Under the pieces are notes generated by a model that was not told where the DNA came from, searched no databases, and saw nothing but the letters and a program-made list of their open reading frames with translations. A DNA stretch of 49,500 nucleotides, taken from assembly GCA_025464025.1 (NCBI GenBank), contig JAODBP010000080.1:1-49500 (forward strand), in the 5' to 3' direction. Shown piece by piece: positions 8,366-17,214 of this stretch (within the stretch, counting starts at the first letter, position 1; each line of letters opens with the position of its first letter). The translations under genes were made by a program, and so were the position numbers. The DNA comes from Actinomycetes bacterium. GTDB taxonomy: Bacteria; Actinomycetota; Acidimicrobiia; Acidimicrobiales; CADCSY01.

Positions 8366-9466
8366 ATGTCGTCCGAGGAGCCCGAGAGCCTCGACGACTA
8401 CGTCGCGCAGGTGTGGACCTGGGCACGCAAGGGCGCTTCGAGCTGGCGCGCCGACATCCGCGAGGACGCCGCCCAGGAGGCCGCCGTGGAGGCCGTTCGC
8501 CGGGCGGGGTGGGGCGAGCGGGACGATGAGCCGTACTGGGTCAGGGCCGGCCACAACAAGGCGGTCGACCTCGACCGGAGCGAGCGCACCGCTCGAGGCG
8601 AGCCCGGGCGGCGCCGGCCGGAGGTGGAGGTCGTCCCCGAGCCGCACACGACCCTCCGAGGCCTCTGGGACCCGAAGCCCGAGCGGGAGCCGAGCGTCCT
8701 CCCGGAGCCGTTCGCCGCGGCCGACGATGGCGACGATCGGGTCGAGGCCGTGCGCGCCGCCGTGGAGCAGCTCGCCGAGGGCGACCGCGTCCTCCTCCGA
8801 CTGCTGGCCGAGGGCATCCAGCACCGGGACATCGCCGAGCAGCTGGGCGTCACGGCCGACACCGTGCGCCAGCGGGTGGCCGCCCTCCGCCGGCGCTTCC
8901 AGGCCGCCGTCGCGCCGGCGGCACCGACGGGCCTGACCCTCGAGGCCATCGGCCTGGGCTTCCTCGGCCGTCGTGCGGACCTGGCCCGGCGGCTGCCCCA
9001 GGTCGCGCTCGAGAACCAGGGGCGCTACCGCGAGCACGATCGCTGGGCTGACGCCTACCAGCAGGTGCGCGCCGGGCAGCTCGGGCCAGTCGGCGACGTG
9101 CCCGACGACGCTGCCATCGTCGCCGCCCACCTCGGCTGGCGGCTGCTCGCCGGGGCGCGGCCCCGCTGCTGGGCCAAGGAGGCCGCACCGGCGCGGTTCC
9201 AGCCCCTCCGGGGCCAGGCCGACAGCGTGTGGGCGATCTGCCTCGTGCTGGCGCTCCAGTCCGCTCGCGAGCCGGCCACCCTGTGGCTCGAGCTCCAGGC
9301 CCGGGTCGAGCATCGTTGCGCCCTCGGCCAGCTCGAGGGCATCAGGCTCGACCAGGCCCAGTCCATCATCCGTGCTGACGAGCGCCACCCGCTCCCGGCC
9401 CCGCTCGTGGCTGCTGCGGAGGCGTTCGCCGCCTCCATCTGCCGCATCGAGCTCTTCCGCTCCTAG
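8366..9466 (+). CDS. Sigma-70-family-like protein with long C-terminal extension
   Basis: A 366-residue protein from the ATG at 8366; longer in-frame starts add Arg-rich sequence without family character. Residues about 28-85 look like a sigma region 2 helix set (DIREDAAQEAAVEAVRRAG, AGHNKAVDLDRSERTARGE). Residues about 141-178 are a region-4 type helix-turn-helix (GIQHRDIAEQLGVTADTVRQRVAALRRRF). The remaining ~190 residues are unusual for an ECF sigma and may be a regulatory domain. The next gene starts directly after its stop, so it is the first gene of a four-gene cassette. A role as dedicated transcription factor for the cassette is inference. Confidence 0.7.
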   Translation: MSSEEPESLDDYVAQVWTWARKGASSWRADIREDAAQEAAVEAVRRAGWGERDDEPYWVRAGHNKAVDLDRSERTARGEPGRRRPEVEVVPEPHTTLRGLWDPKPEREPSVLPEPFAAADDGDDRVEAVRAAVEQLAEGDRVLLRLLAEGIQHRDIAEQLGVTADTVRQRVAALRRRFQAAVAPAAPTGLTLEAIGLGFLGRRADLARRLPQVALENQGRYREHDRWADAYQQVRAGQLGPVGDVPDDAAIVAAHLGWRLLAGARPRCWAKEAAPARFQPLRGQADSVWAICLVLALQSAREPATLWLELQARVEHRCALGQLEGIRLDQAQSIIRADERHPLPAPLVAAAEAFAASICRIELFRS

Positions 9467-10684
9467 GTGCCCGCCATGACCACGATCTCCGAGACCTTCC
9501 TCGCCCGCCTCCGGGAGTCCGCCGAGGCCCTCACCCTCGTCGACCCGTTCCTCACCTGGGGGGTGGCGGCCTACGCCGAGCTGTGGGAGCTGGGCGACAC
9601 CGACGACTTGGTCGACGGCCGGGCCCTGGCGTTCGAGCCGGGCGACGGGCCGGCACCCTCGCAGGGGGACTTCGCCGGCGCGCCGTCGGCCTTGCACGCC
9701 TTCCTGGGGCGCGCCGCCTCGACGGTCGGCGAGGGCGTGCCCGGTGATCCGGCGCTCGACGTCACCTACCGCATCTACGTGTGCGTTCGGCGGGCCGTGG
9801 AGCTCGCCGAGGACATCGCTGTCGACGTGCCCGGGGTTCGGCCGGCGGGCGTGGCGGCCGTGGCCGTCGGCTCGGCGGCCACGGCGTGGGTCGATGTCGT
9901 CACGCTCGAGGTCGTCGACGTCGGCGGGCGCCTCGTCGGCCTCTCGCTGGACGGTGAACCCGACGACGCGGGGTTCACGCCCCGCCAGGCGATCGCCGCC
10001 TTGGCCGCCGCAGCCCTGTCCCTTGCCGACCACCTCGAGCAGCACGACGTCGAGACCGCCGCGGCGCTGCCGACAGCCACACGGTGGGAGGCGGCCCTCG
10101 CCCTGTTGCAGCGGGCCGACGCCCTCGCTGCGCCCAGCCTCGACCTCGTGGTCGACCGATCGGCGCGCGCCGGCGCGGTCGACGGCCTCCGGTCCGTGAC
10201 CGACGCCATCGACGAGGTCGGCTTCGCTCGCATCGCCATCGCCCTCGAGGAGCTGGCGGCGACGACGGAGGAGGGCTTGGGCACGGTGGCACCCGAGGCG
10301 TGCCGGGCGCTCCGTGCCGCCATCGTCGACGCCGACGCGCGGGTCAACGGCGGCGCGCTGGTGCGGACGGCGATCGACGCCCACGAACGCCTGGCCCGCC
10401 GGGTGGTCGAGGAGGCGGTGGAGGCATCCGACTCGGTGTACACCAACGCCTTGCTCGACCTCGACGACACGGTGCAGCGGGCGAAGGAGGCCGCTCGGTC
10501 GGCCGCCGTGCTGGCCCGGCGGGGTCAGTCGGCCCGACGCTCGTGGCGGCAGGCGGAACGCCGGTGGGCGACGCTCGACCCGGTGGTGGCCAGAGCGTGC
10601 GCCGACCGATCGGCCAGCGCGGGGACGGCGCCGTCGGTGCTGACGTTCGACGCCGCCATCGGGATCACGGGGACCAACCGATGA
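9467..10684 (+). CDS. Unknown helical protein in STAND/PgeF cassette
   Basis: A 405-residue (GTG at 9467) or 402-residue (ATG at 9476) protein with no family I recognise. It has no signal peptide or clear membrane segment and is Ala-rich and largely helical. A central segment (ALDVTYRIYVCVRRAVELAEDIAVDVPG, then AVGSAATAWVDVVTLEVVDVGGRLVGLSLDG) looks like a small alpha/beta domain. The C-terminal third (EEAVEASDSVYTNALLDLDDTVQRAKEAARSAA) looks coiled-coil-like and basic. It abuts the sigma-like gene and overlaps the fusion gene by four bases (ATGA), so its product is probably made in fixed ratio with the fusion protein and may be its partner. Confidence 0.6.
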   Translation: MPAMTTISETFLARLRESAEALTLVDPFLTWGVAAYAELWELGDTDDLVDGRALAFEPGDGPAPSQGDFAGAPSALHAFLGRAASTVGEGVPGDPALDVTYRIYVCVRRAVELAEDIAVDVPGVRPAGVAAVAVGSAATAWVDVVTLEVVDVGGRLVGLSLDGEPDDAGFTPRQAIAALAAAALSLADHLEQHDVETAAALPTATRWEAALALLQRADALAAPSLDLVVDRSARAGAVDGLRSVTDAIDEVGFARIAIALEELAATTEEGLGTVAPEACRALRAAIVDADARVNGGALVRTAIDAHERLARRVVEEAVEASDSVYTNALLDLDDTVQRAKEAARSAAVLARRGQSARRSWRQAERRWATLDPVVARACADRSASAGTAPSVLTFDAAIGITGTNR

Positions 10685-13600
10685 GCGGCCTCGAGGCTCG
10701 ACGCGAGTGGGCGATGTGGGGCCCGGGAGGGGACGACCCGCAGGCGTACGCCGACCTCGCCTCGTTCGTCGTCGAGCAGCTCCACGTCGGTCACCGGTTC
10801 AACGTGAACCTGCGCCACGACGGCAGTCCGGCGGGCATCCGTGACGCGGCGGCCCACGTCTACCGAGCGTTCCAGACGGCCAACCTGCCGTATCGCTGGC
10901 AGGCGTGGTCGCCGAGCCGGGCGCAGTGGATCAAGGACCCGGGCTGGTTCGGCGAGCAGTCCGGCACCTGCCTCGACTTCGCCGTGAGCTTCGCCGCTGT
11001 GCTGCTGGCCCACGACGTGGCGCCGGTCCTGGCGGTACGGCGCGGGCACGCCTACGTGTGCGTCGACCTCACGCGGCAGCCGCGCCGCGGCGGCGGCCAT
11101 CGCGGGGAGCCCATGTTCGGTGGCGCGCTCGGCACCGGCCGGGTCGTCCGCATCGGCGACGACGACCTGGTCGCGGAGGGTCTGCTGCTCGATGACAACG
11201 ACCGGTGCGTCCCGGTGGACATCACGCAGTCGTCCTCCACCGCGCTCGTGCAGGGCCGGCGCCCCACGTTCGAGGACGCCATGAGACTGGCCCAGGACGG
11301 CTACGACTCCCGGTCCGACCTCTGGCTCGTCGACGTGCTCGGCCTGCAGCACGACGACCCGGCCATCGTTCGCAGCCCGTTCGACGACCGGCAGCGCCCC
11401 CGCCCGGCGATCACGACGCTCGTCCCCGACGTCGCCACCGTGGGCTACCGGCGCCAGCCGGCGATCGAGGAGGCGATGGCCGACGAAGGCGCCGTCGGGC
11501 TCGTGCTCCACGGGTCGCAAGGCGTCGGCAAGAGCCTGGCCGCGCTCGTGGGCCTCAAGTCCCAGCACGCGCTGGCCGGCTGGTTCCTCAACGCCACCGA
11601 CCGCGACTCGCTCGTCACGTCCCTGGCCTTCGCCGAGCTCGTCGAGGTCCAGGTGCGCGACTCGGCGATCGCGACGGGTGAGGAGGCGAAGTGGTTCGCC
11701 GGGCAGGCGATCGCCCGCCTCGGCGGCGACCAGCCTTGGATGGTCGTCCTCGACAACGCCGAAGCCGGCCCGGCCGACATCGCCGACATCCTCCCGCTGC
11801 CGCGCGGCGAGCACGGCCAACGCCTCGTCGTGACCACGACCCAGGACTCGTGGTTGCGGTGGGCCCAGGGCCGTCCGGGGTGGCGGGTGTGCGAGGTGCC
11901 GCCGTTCGACGACACCGCCCTGGACGAGTTCGGCGTGCCGCCGGACGCTGACCTGCGCCGGCTGATCGACGGACGAGGCCTGTTCGCCAGCGCCTTCGGC
12001 CGTGCGGCTGCGGCCGGCGTCGACCTCCAGGTCGGCGACGGCGAGCCGGGCTCGGTCGATCTGGCCGCCGCCCTCCTGTGGCGGGCGGTCCGCGGGCACC
12101 TGGCCGCGCAGGGCGACCTCGGGTCGGCGGCGATCCGGTGCGCGCAGGCGGCCGCCTACCTCCAGCCCGATCGCATCGCCGAGGAGACGCTCGCAGCGGT
12201 CGCCCTCGAGGGGATCGGCGCCGATGCTGCTCGCCAGGTCGTCGACTCGCTGGTGGGGACGGGGGTCCTCTCGCTGTACGAAACGGGGACCGTCCGGATC
12301 CACCGGCTGGTGGCCGAGGCCGTCCGCAGCACGACGGCGACCCTGGAGGCCCTCAGCGTCGTCGGTGCGCAGGCGTACGTCGAGGACGCCCGCTACCGGG
12401 CCGACACCGATACGCAGCGGCTCCTCGACGAGCTGCTCCGCGCCCCGTGCGACGACCATGCCGCCTGGGTCGCCGCTGCCGACGGGGTGATCGCCCTCCT
12501 CGAGCACCGGGGCAAGGCCGGCGTCGCCGACGCCACGGCGGCCCAGATCGTGTCCCGCCTGGCGGACGTCGACCGGGACACCCTCGACCGCGACACCGCG
12601 CTCCGGCTCGCCGCCGCCCTGCACGCCCGCGCCCGGGCGGTGAACCAGAGCGCCAAGGCGGGACCGCAGGACGCGCTGGCCGCCATCACCGAGTTCGTCG
12701 ACCCGTCGGAGCAGCTGCGGACCGCCCACCGTGACGACCTCGGCATCTCGAAGTGCACCACGATCCGGGCGCTCCTCATGGGCAAGGCGGCGAAGACGGT
12801 GGAGGAGCTCCTGCGATCCCGGGACATGCTGACGCGGGCGCGCGACGAACGGCGCAAGGCGTGGGGCGAGGTGCACGAGGACACGGCACGGGCCGAGTTC
12901 AATCTGGGCAACCCGAACATCAAGCTGGCCCAGCGCGACCCTGCGAACGCCCCCGGGTACCTCGCGGCCGCCCGGTCCGCCTACGACAAGGCGTGGGAGA
13001 TCCGCAGGGCGCTCTTCCCGACGGCCAGCCACCCGTTCCGCGCCGCGTCCGAGCATGGCTGGGCGCTCGCCGACTACTACGAAGCGGTCATCGTCGCCGA
13101 CGACCCGGTGGTCCGGCAGGCCCTCCTTCGGAAGGCGGAGCGCCACGCCCGGGATGCGGCGCTGATCCGGGAGACGTTGGACGGACCGCTCGACCTGGGT
13201 GACACGATCAAGTCGACGAGCCTCGCCGCCAAGATCTCCGACGTGCGCGGCGCGTTCGCCGAGCACACCACTGCCCGGTTGCGCACCGATCGCCGGGCCG
13301 CCCAGGCCGATGATCGGGCCGACGCCCGCTGGCCCGAGCAGTGGCCGGCGCCGGTCACCGTCGAGGGTGCGGCCAACGCTGAGCGAGAGGTGGCGACGCG
13401 GCACGCCGACACCCGGTCGGAGCTGACCCGGTGGGGGGTGACGTCGGGGATCGCTCTCCCGCTGCTCTCGCAGCCGGGGCTGGGCTGCGTGGTCACGACC
13501 CGACACGGGGGCTACGGCAAGCAGGGCGAGGACGGCGACGGGCGGTTGCTCGACTTCGGGAGCCTCAACCTCGGCGACCACGTGGGCGACGACCCCGCCG

Positions 13601-14274
13601 TCGTGCGGCGCAACCGGGCGCTGGTCTGCGCCGTGCTGGGCGTGACCGCCCTGACCATCGCCGACCAGCAGCACGGCAACCGGGTGGCGGTGATCGACGA
13701 GCACCGGCGCTTCGCCGGCCACGGCGGGCAGGAGGAGTCCCAGCGGCTCCTCCCGGCCACCGACGGGCTCGTCACCGACCTGGTGGGAACGCCCCTCGTG
13801 ATCCTGGTGGCCGACTGCGTCCCGGTCGTGCTCCACGATCCCGTCCGGCGGGCGCTCGGCGTGGCGCACGCCGGTCGCAACGGGACCGTCACTGGGGTGG
13901 TCCCGGCGGTCATCGACACCATGCGTGAGCGGTTCGGGACGGACCCGGCCGACCTGGTGGTCGGGTTCGGACCGCACGTCGGTGCCGGGGACTACGAGGT
14001 GGGCGCCGCCGAGGTGGCGTCGTTCCTCGACGCCGTCGACGGTGACGAGCAGCTCCTGACGTGGACCGACAGGGAGGCGGGCAAGGCCAGCCTCGATCTC
14101 GAGGGCGCGCTCCGCATGCAGCTCTCGGCCGCGGGTGTGCCCTCCGGGGCGGCCATCACCGCCGGGGTCAACACCCGCCGGGCCACCCACACGTTCTTCT
14201 CCGACCGGCACGCGCGGTTCGACCGCCGTGGCGCGCAATGCGGGCGGTTCGCCCTCGTGAGCTGGCTGACCTGA
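10681..14274 (+). CDS. Transglutaminase-like / STAND NTPase / TPR-like / PgeF (LACC1-type) fusion
   Basis: One uninterrupted 1197-residue frame from the ATG overlapping the previous stop. (1) Residues about 30-200 form a transglutaminase-like cysteine-peptidase fold, with C97 in SGTCLDFA, H123 in RGHAYV and D129. (2) Residues about 255-560 form a STAND/NB-ARC-type NTPase: Walker A HGSQGVGKS (K284), Walker B WMVVLDNA (D358), then RLVVTTTQ and a winged-helix-like stretch. (3) Residues about 560-925 are helical and TPR-like. (4) From about residue 930 it is a complete PgeF/YfiH-type domain (purine nucleoside phosphorylase/deaminase; human LACC1/FAMIN relative) with the catalytic set DQQHGN, ADCVPV and VAHAGRNG. 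The order suggests a sensor-switch-effector protein. The family calls are seen; the immune or signalling role is inferred. A second, free-standing PgeF gene is expected near ftsZ in such genomes. Confidence 0.8.
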   Translation: MSGLEARREWAMWGPGGDDPQAYADLASFVVEQLHVGHRFNVNLRHDGSPAGIRDAAAHVYRAFQTANLPYRWQAWSPSRAQWIKDPGWFGEQSGTCLDFAVSFAAVLLAHDVAPVLAVRRGHAYVCVDLTRQPRRGGGHRGEPMFGGALGTGRVVRIGDDDLVAEGLLLDDNDRCVPVDITQSSSTALVQGRRPTFEDAMRLAQDGYDSRSDLWLVDVLGLQHDDPAIVRSPFDDRQRPRPAITTLVPDVATVGYRRQPAIEEAMADEGAVGLVLHGSQGVGKSLAALVGLKSQHALAGWFLNATDRDSLVTSLAFAELVEVQVRDSAIATGEEAKWFAGQAIARLGGDQPWMVVLDNAEAGPADIADILPLPRGEHGQRLVVTTTQDSWLRWAQGRPGWRVCEVPPFDDTALDEFGVPPDADLRRLIDGRGLFASAFGRAAAAGVDLQVGDGEPGSVDLAAALLWRAVRGHLAAQGDLGSAAIRCAQAAAYLQPDRIAEETLAAVALEGIGADAARQVVDSLVGTGVLSLYETGTVRIHRLVAEAVRSTTATLEALSVVGAQAYVEDARYRADTDTQRLLDELLRAPCDDHAAWVAAADGVIALLEHRGKAGVADATAAQIVSRLADVDRDTLDRDTALRLAAALHARARAVNQSAKAGPQDALAAITEFVDPSEQLRTAHRDDLGISKCTTIRALLMGKAAKTVEELLRSRDMLTRARDERRKAWGEVHEDTARAEFNLGNPNIKLAQRDPANAPGYLAAARSAYDKAWEIRRALFPTASHPFRAASEHGWALADYYEAVIVADDPVVRQALLRKAERHARDAALIRETLDGPLDLGDTIKSTSLAAKISDVRGAFAEHTTARLRTDRRAAQADDRADARWPEQWPAPVTVEGAANAEREVATRHADTRSELTRWGVTSGIALPLLSQPGLGCVVTTRHGGYGKQGEDGDGRLLDFGSLNLGDHVGDDPAVVRRNRALVCAVLGVTALTIADQQHGNRVAVIDEHRRFAGHGGQEESQRLLPATDGLVTDLVGTPLVILVADCVPVVLHDPVRRALGVAHAGRNGTVTGVVPAVIDTMRERFGTDPADLVVGFGPHVGAGDYEVGAAEVASFLDAVDGDEQLLTWTDREAGKASLDLEGALRMQLSAAGVPSGAAITAGVNTRRATHTFFSDRHARFDRRGAQCGRFALVSWLT

Positions 14275-14278
14275 CGCC

Positions 14279-15283
14279 ATGGCCACGGCTTGGTTCGACC
14301 TCCACCGCGAGCGCCTGCGCGAGCTGTTCCGGGTCCTCGGCATCTCTGACCACTGGTCCGACGACCTCGGGCAGCTCGTGCGGTGGATGGAGGAGACGTG
14401 GCTCGGCGCCGAGCACGGGCGCCAGTCAGGGAAGCCGGTCTACACCCCGGCCGACCGAGACGCGGCCCTGCCGCTGCTGACCGAGATGGGGCTCGTCGGC
14501 GCCGTCGAGCCGCCGGCCGACCGCTACGGCGAGATCGTCGTCCTGGGCGCGGCGGGCATCGGCCTGCACCGGCGGCTGGGGCTGGTGCGTTCGAGCGGCG
14601 TCACCGCCGACGGGCTCACCGTGCTCGCGGGCCTTCGCCCCCACGAGCAGCAGGAGCGTGACGGCGGGCTCGACGAGTTGCTCGATGCGGGCGGACGCTT
14701 CGCTGCCGCCCCGGGCTGGGGGGTCCCGGCACTGCTGGCCCGCCAGCGCGACCTCCTGGCCGCCGCCGGCATCGATGACCAACACGCCGCCGCCGCCGTC
14801 GTGCTGCCGAGTGAGACGGACCTGGCCGAGCTGCTCCTGCTGAAGCAGTGGCCGGAGGCGGTCGCGGTGTCGACGACCCATGCGCCCCCGCATCCGGTCG
14901 TCAACGAGCTCGGGCAGCGGGCTTGGGCGTTGCGGACGTGGCGCGCCGAGGGGCAGGTGTCGACGCTCCGGCTGCTGAACGGCACGCCCGTCGAGCGGCG
15001 GGGGTCCGACGGCTCGCCGCGCCCGTCAAGACCGACCACACGGTCCACGTTCGCCGAGTGGATGGCTCTCGTCGCGGCGGACACGTCGCCTAGCTCGATC
15101 CTCGCCGTGGTGAACCAGCCGCATCTCGGGCGCGTGCGGCTCCAGCTGCGGTCACAGCTCGCGGATGGCGACCTCGCCGGCGTGCACCTCGACGTCGCCG
15201 GCTGCGCGACCCTTGCCGAGGTCGACCTGGTCCTCGTCCTCGGGGAGATCCCGGCGTGGATCCGTGCGGACGGTGTCCTGTGA
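14279..15283 (+). CDS. Unknown protein, possibly DUF218-like, last gene of cassette
   Basis: A 334-residue protein starting 4 bp after the fusion gene. It opens with a helical region (LHRERLRELFRVLGISDHW), then GEIVVLGAAGIGLHRRLGLV and later PSETDLAELLLLKQWPEAVAVSTTHAPPH. The last third contains STFAEWMALVAADTSPSSILAVVNQPHLGRVRLQL. The alternation of beta strands and the late V(T/N)xxxHxxR segment is loosely like the DUF218 (ElyC/SanA) fold, but the match is weak and I would not name a function. Close spacing makes it part of the cassette. It is the last chromosomal gene before the integrated element. Confidence 0.6.
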   Translation: MATAWFDLHRERLRELFRVLGISDHWSDDLGQLVRWMEETWLGAEHGRQSGKPVYTPADRDAALPLLTEMGLVGAVEPPADRYGEIVVLGAAGIGLHRRLGLVRSSGVTADGLTVLAGLRPHEQQERDGGLDELLDAGGRFAAAPGWGVPALLARQRDLLAAAGIDDQHAAAAVVLPSETDLAELLLLKQWPEAVAVSTTHAPPHPVVNELGQRAWALRTWRAEGQVSTLRLLNGTPVERRGSDGSPRPSRPTTRSTFAEWMALVAADTSPSSILAVVNQPHLGRVRLQLRSQLADGDLAGVHLDVAGCATLAEVDLVLVLGEIPAWIRADGVL

Positions 15284-15516
15284 GCCGGGTCGGGCCGTCC
15301 GTCAGCGTCGAGGTCGGCGGCGTCTCGCGAAGGTCCGCTTCCGAGACGTTCAGGATGTTCGACTCACGAAGCAGGAGCCACGGCAGAGCGAATGCTGCAC
15401 CGCGCCGACGACACGACGAAGGATCAGCGAGCAGCGTCAGCCGATCACGTCGACCGCGAGAAGGCCGGCGACCTGCGGAAACGCAGGTCGATTACGGAGA
15501 CCGCAGGTCGAAGTGG
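15284..15516. other. Chromosomal flank of the element, no gene seen; GAAA hairpin
   Basis: No convincing gene is present. The main structure is a perfect 9-bp stem CGACCTGCG-GAAA-CGCAGGTCG at 15469-15490. The same CGCAGGTCGA occurs again about 20 bp downstream (15503-15512), next to the attachment repeat. A related CGCAGGTCA lies inside the element at 15602-15610. Confidence 0.4.
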
Positions 15517-15560
15517 TGGAGCGGGTGACGGGAATCGAACCCGCGTTCTCAGCTTGGGAA
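15517..15560. repeat. attL core (44-bp tRNA-Gly 3' half)
   Basis: Identical over 44 bp to the 3' half of the intact tRNA-Gly gene at 44989-45032, from the CCA end to the anticodon loop. After 15560 the sequence diverges, so this copy is not a functional tRNA. A crossover in the anticodon loop region is typical of tyrosine integrases. Confidence 0.85.
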
Positions 15561-15794
15561 AAATTCCGGAGCGGATTTCGGCGGACGGCTCCGGACAAAA
15601 CCGCAGGTCAGGAGGGGTGCGCGGACCACCCCGGACCCCTGCGGACGCGACCGGATGTTGAATAAATGTTGAATGACGGGCCGTCAGCGGGCCTTCCCGG
15701 CAACAGCTGACCGCCCCACCGGTCGCATCGTCAACCAACCGGACGCGCGCCCCGCGAAGCCCGCGGGCGAAGCGTCACCGGCGAGGAGTCGGCG
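15561..15794. promoter_or_regulatory. Left arm region with integrase/excisionase arm-type site
   Basis: This non-coding stretch lies between attL and xis. It contains a hairpin GGGGTG-cgcggac-CACCCC (15614-15632). It also contains the 20-bp sequence ATGTTGAATAA-ATGTTGAAT (15655-15674), an imperfectly completed tandem of an 11-bp unit that recurs exactly at 44907-44926. Paired copies inside both ends fit arm-type binding sites for Int or Xis. The promoter of xis must also lie here. Confidence 0.6.
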
Positions 15795-15986
15795 ATGGAG
15801 AAGCTGCTGTTGAAGCCCGAGGAGGCCGCCGCCGTCCTCGGCATCGGGCGCAGCAAGATGTACGAGCTCCTCGCCGCAGGACTTGTCGAGTCGGTCCGGA
15901 TCGGCAGCTGCCGCCGGGTCCCGCGCGCTGCGCTCGAGGTGTTCGTCGAGCAGCTCCGCGCCGCCGACTCCTACCTCGCCTCCTAG
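15795..15986 (+). CDS. xis: Excisionase / MerR-like helix-turn-helix protein
   Basis: A 63-residue protein with the helix_turn_helix_17 pattern used by actinobacterial excisionases. LLKPEEAAAVLGIGRSKMYELLAAG is followed by the wing ESVRIGSCRRVPRAALEVFVEQL. GAGGAG is placed six bases before the ATG. It sits directly upstream of the integrase gene, the usual xis-int order, and should bend att-site DNA to drive excision. Confidence 0.85.
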   Translation: MEKLLLKPEEAAAVLGIGRSKMYELLAAGLVESVRIGSCRRVPRAALEVFVEQLRAADSYLAS

Positions 15987-16074
15987 CTCATGATCTCGCC
16001 GTCGCCGGCGTCACGCCCGGCGCGCTCGGGCACTGCCCCGGCGACGGCAACCCACGATCGAAACGAGGTCGACC

Positions 16075-17190
16075 ATGTCGATTCGGACCCGCAAGCTCAA
16101 GACCGGAGGACGGGCCTACGACGTTCTCATGCGTCGCCCCGACGGCTCGCAGTTCGCCAGGTCGTTCCGCACCCGGCGCGACGCCGAGACGTGGCAGGCC
16201 CAGCAGAAGGCCGACATGTCGCGGCGGTGCTGGCACGACCCCACCGCCGGCGCCGTCGAGTTCGGCGAGTACGCCGAGGAGTGGTTGCGCAACCGGGTGA
16301 ACCTGCGGCCCAAGACCGTCGCGGTCTACCGGAGTCAGCTGCGATGCCACATCGTCCCGGCCTTCGGCGGCCGCAGCCTGATCTCGATCACCAAGCGCGA
16401 CGTCCGCTCCTGGCACGCCGATCTCTCGCGCCGCAAGACCCCGATGGTCGCGGCCAAGTCCTACCGACTGCTGGCCACCATCATGAACACGGCGGTGGAC
16501 GACGACCTGCTCCCGGGCACGCCCTGCCGGCTCCGAGGTGCCGGCGGCGAAGGCAGCGCCGAGCGTCCGCTGTTGAGCATCGACGAGGCCTACGCGCTGG
16601 CCGATGCCATCGAGCCGCGCTTCCGGGCGTTCATCCTCCTCGCCGCGTTCTGCGGCCTGCGCCTCGGCGAGCTGCTGGGGCTGACCCGGGCAGACGTGGA
16701 TCTCCTGCACCGGAAGCTCTCGGTGACCAAGCAGCGCCAGGAGGTGGACGGCGGCATCCAGATCACGCTCCCGAAGACGGCCGCCGGCGTGCGCTCGGTC
16801 GGCATCCCCGCCGCGATCGTCGGCGACCTGGAGGCGCACCTCGCCACGTGGGCGGAGCCGGGCCTGCACGGCGTGTTCTTCGCCGGACCGCTCGGTGGCG
16901 TCCGCCGCGCCGCGTTCTACACGGCGTGGGCGGCGGCCAAGGAGGCCACCGGGCTCCGCGAGGGCATCCGGCCGCACGACCTGCGTCACCTCGCCAACAC
17001 CCTGGCGGCGCAGGTGCCGGGCACGACGAGCAAGGACCTCATGGTCCGGATGGGCCACCGGTCCTCGCAGGCTGCGCTGCGCTACCTCCACGCCAGCGAG
17101 ACCGCCGACCAGGCGATCTCCGCCGGCATCGACGCCGCCATCCGCCGGAACCAGCAGCAGGAGGGCGGTACCGAGTACCGCCTGGGCTGA
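16075..17190 (+). CDS. int: Tyrosine site-specific integrase
   Basis: A 371-residue phage-type tyrosine recombinase. It has an N-terminal AP2-like arm-binding strand region (RTRKLKTGGRAYDVLMRRPDG) and a SAM-like core-binding domain (VEFGEYAEEWLRNRVNLRPKTVAVY). The catalytic domain carries all key positions: Arg in GLRLGELLGL, Lys in LPKTAAGVRSV, HDLRH, GHRSS and the nucleophile Tyr in ALRYLHAS. It should catalyse integration at the tRNA-Gly repeat. It ends 7 bp from the convergent relaxase gene. Confidence 0.95.
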   Translation: MSIRTRKLKTGGRAYDVLMRRPDGSQFARSFRTRRDAETWQAQQKADMSRRCWHDPTAGAVEFGEYAEEWLRNRVNLRPKTVAVYRSQLRCHIVPAFGGRSLISITKRDVRSWHADLSRRKTPMVAAKSYRLLATIMNTAVDDDLLPGTPCRLRGAGGEGSAERPLLSIDEAYALADAIEPRFRAFILLAAFCGLRLGELLGLTRADVDLLHRKLSVTKQRQEVDGGIQITLPKTAAGVRSVGIPAAIVGDLEAHLATWAEPGLHGVFFAGPLGGVRRAAFYTAWAAAKEATGLREGIRPHDLRHLANTLAAQVPGTTSKDLMVRMGHRSSQAALRYLHASETADQAISAGIDAAIRRNQQQEGGTEYRLG

Positions 17191-17214
17191 CCCGGCTCAG
17201 GGGCCGAGCCCAGG
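17181..17214. terminator. Bidirectional hairpin between int and relaxase gene
   Basis: CCTGGGCT (17181-17188) pairs with AGCCCAGG (17207-17214), with an inner CGGC/GCCG stem. It spans the ends of both convergent genes and could end both transcripts. Confidence 0.55.

Noticed and set aside
10525..14343. A very long minus-strand open frame (over 1200 codons) opposite the fusion gene
   Set aside because: High-GC DNA gives long antisense frames; this one lacks domain motifs and is the mirror of a gene with clear catalytic motifs and coupled starts.
15392..15661. Open frame containing a GNRTRVLSLG-like peptide over attL
   Set aside because: This peptide is the well-known antisense translation of a tRNA gene and appears wrongly annotated in many genomes.
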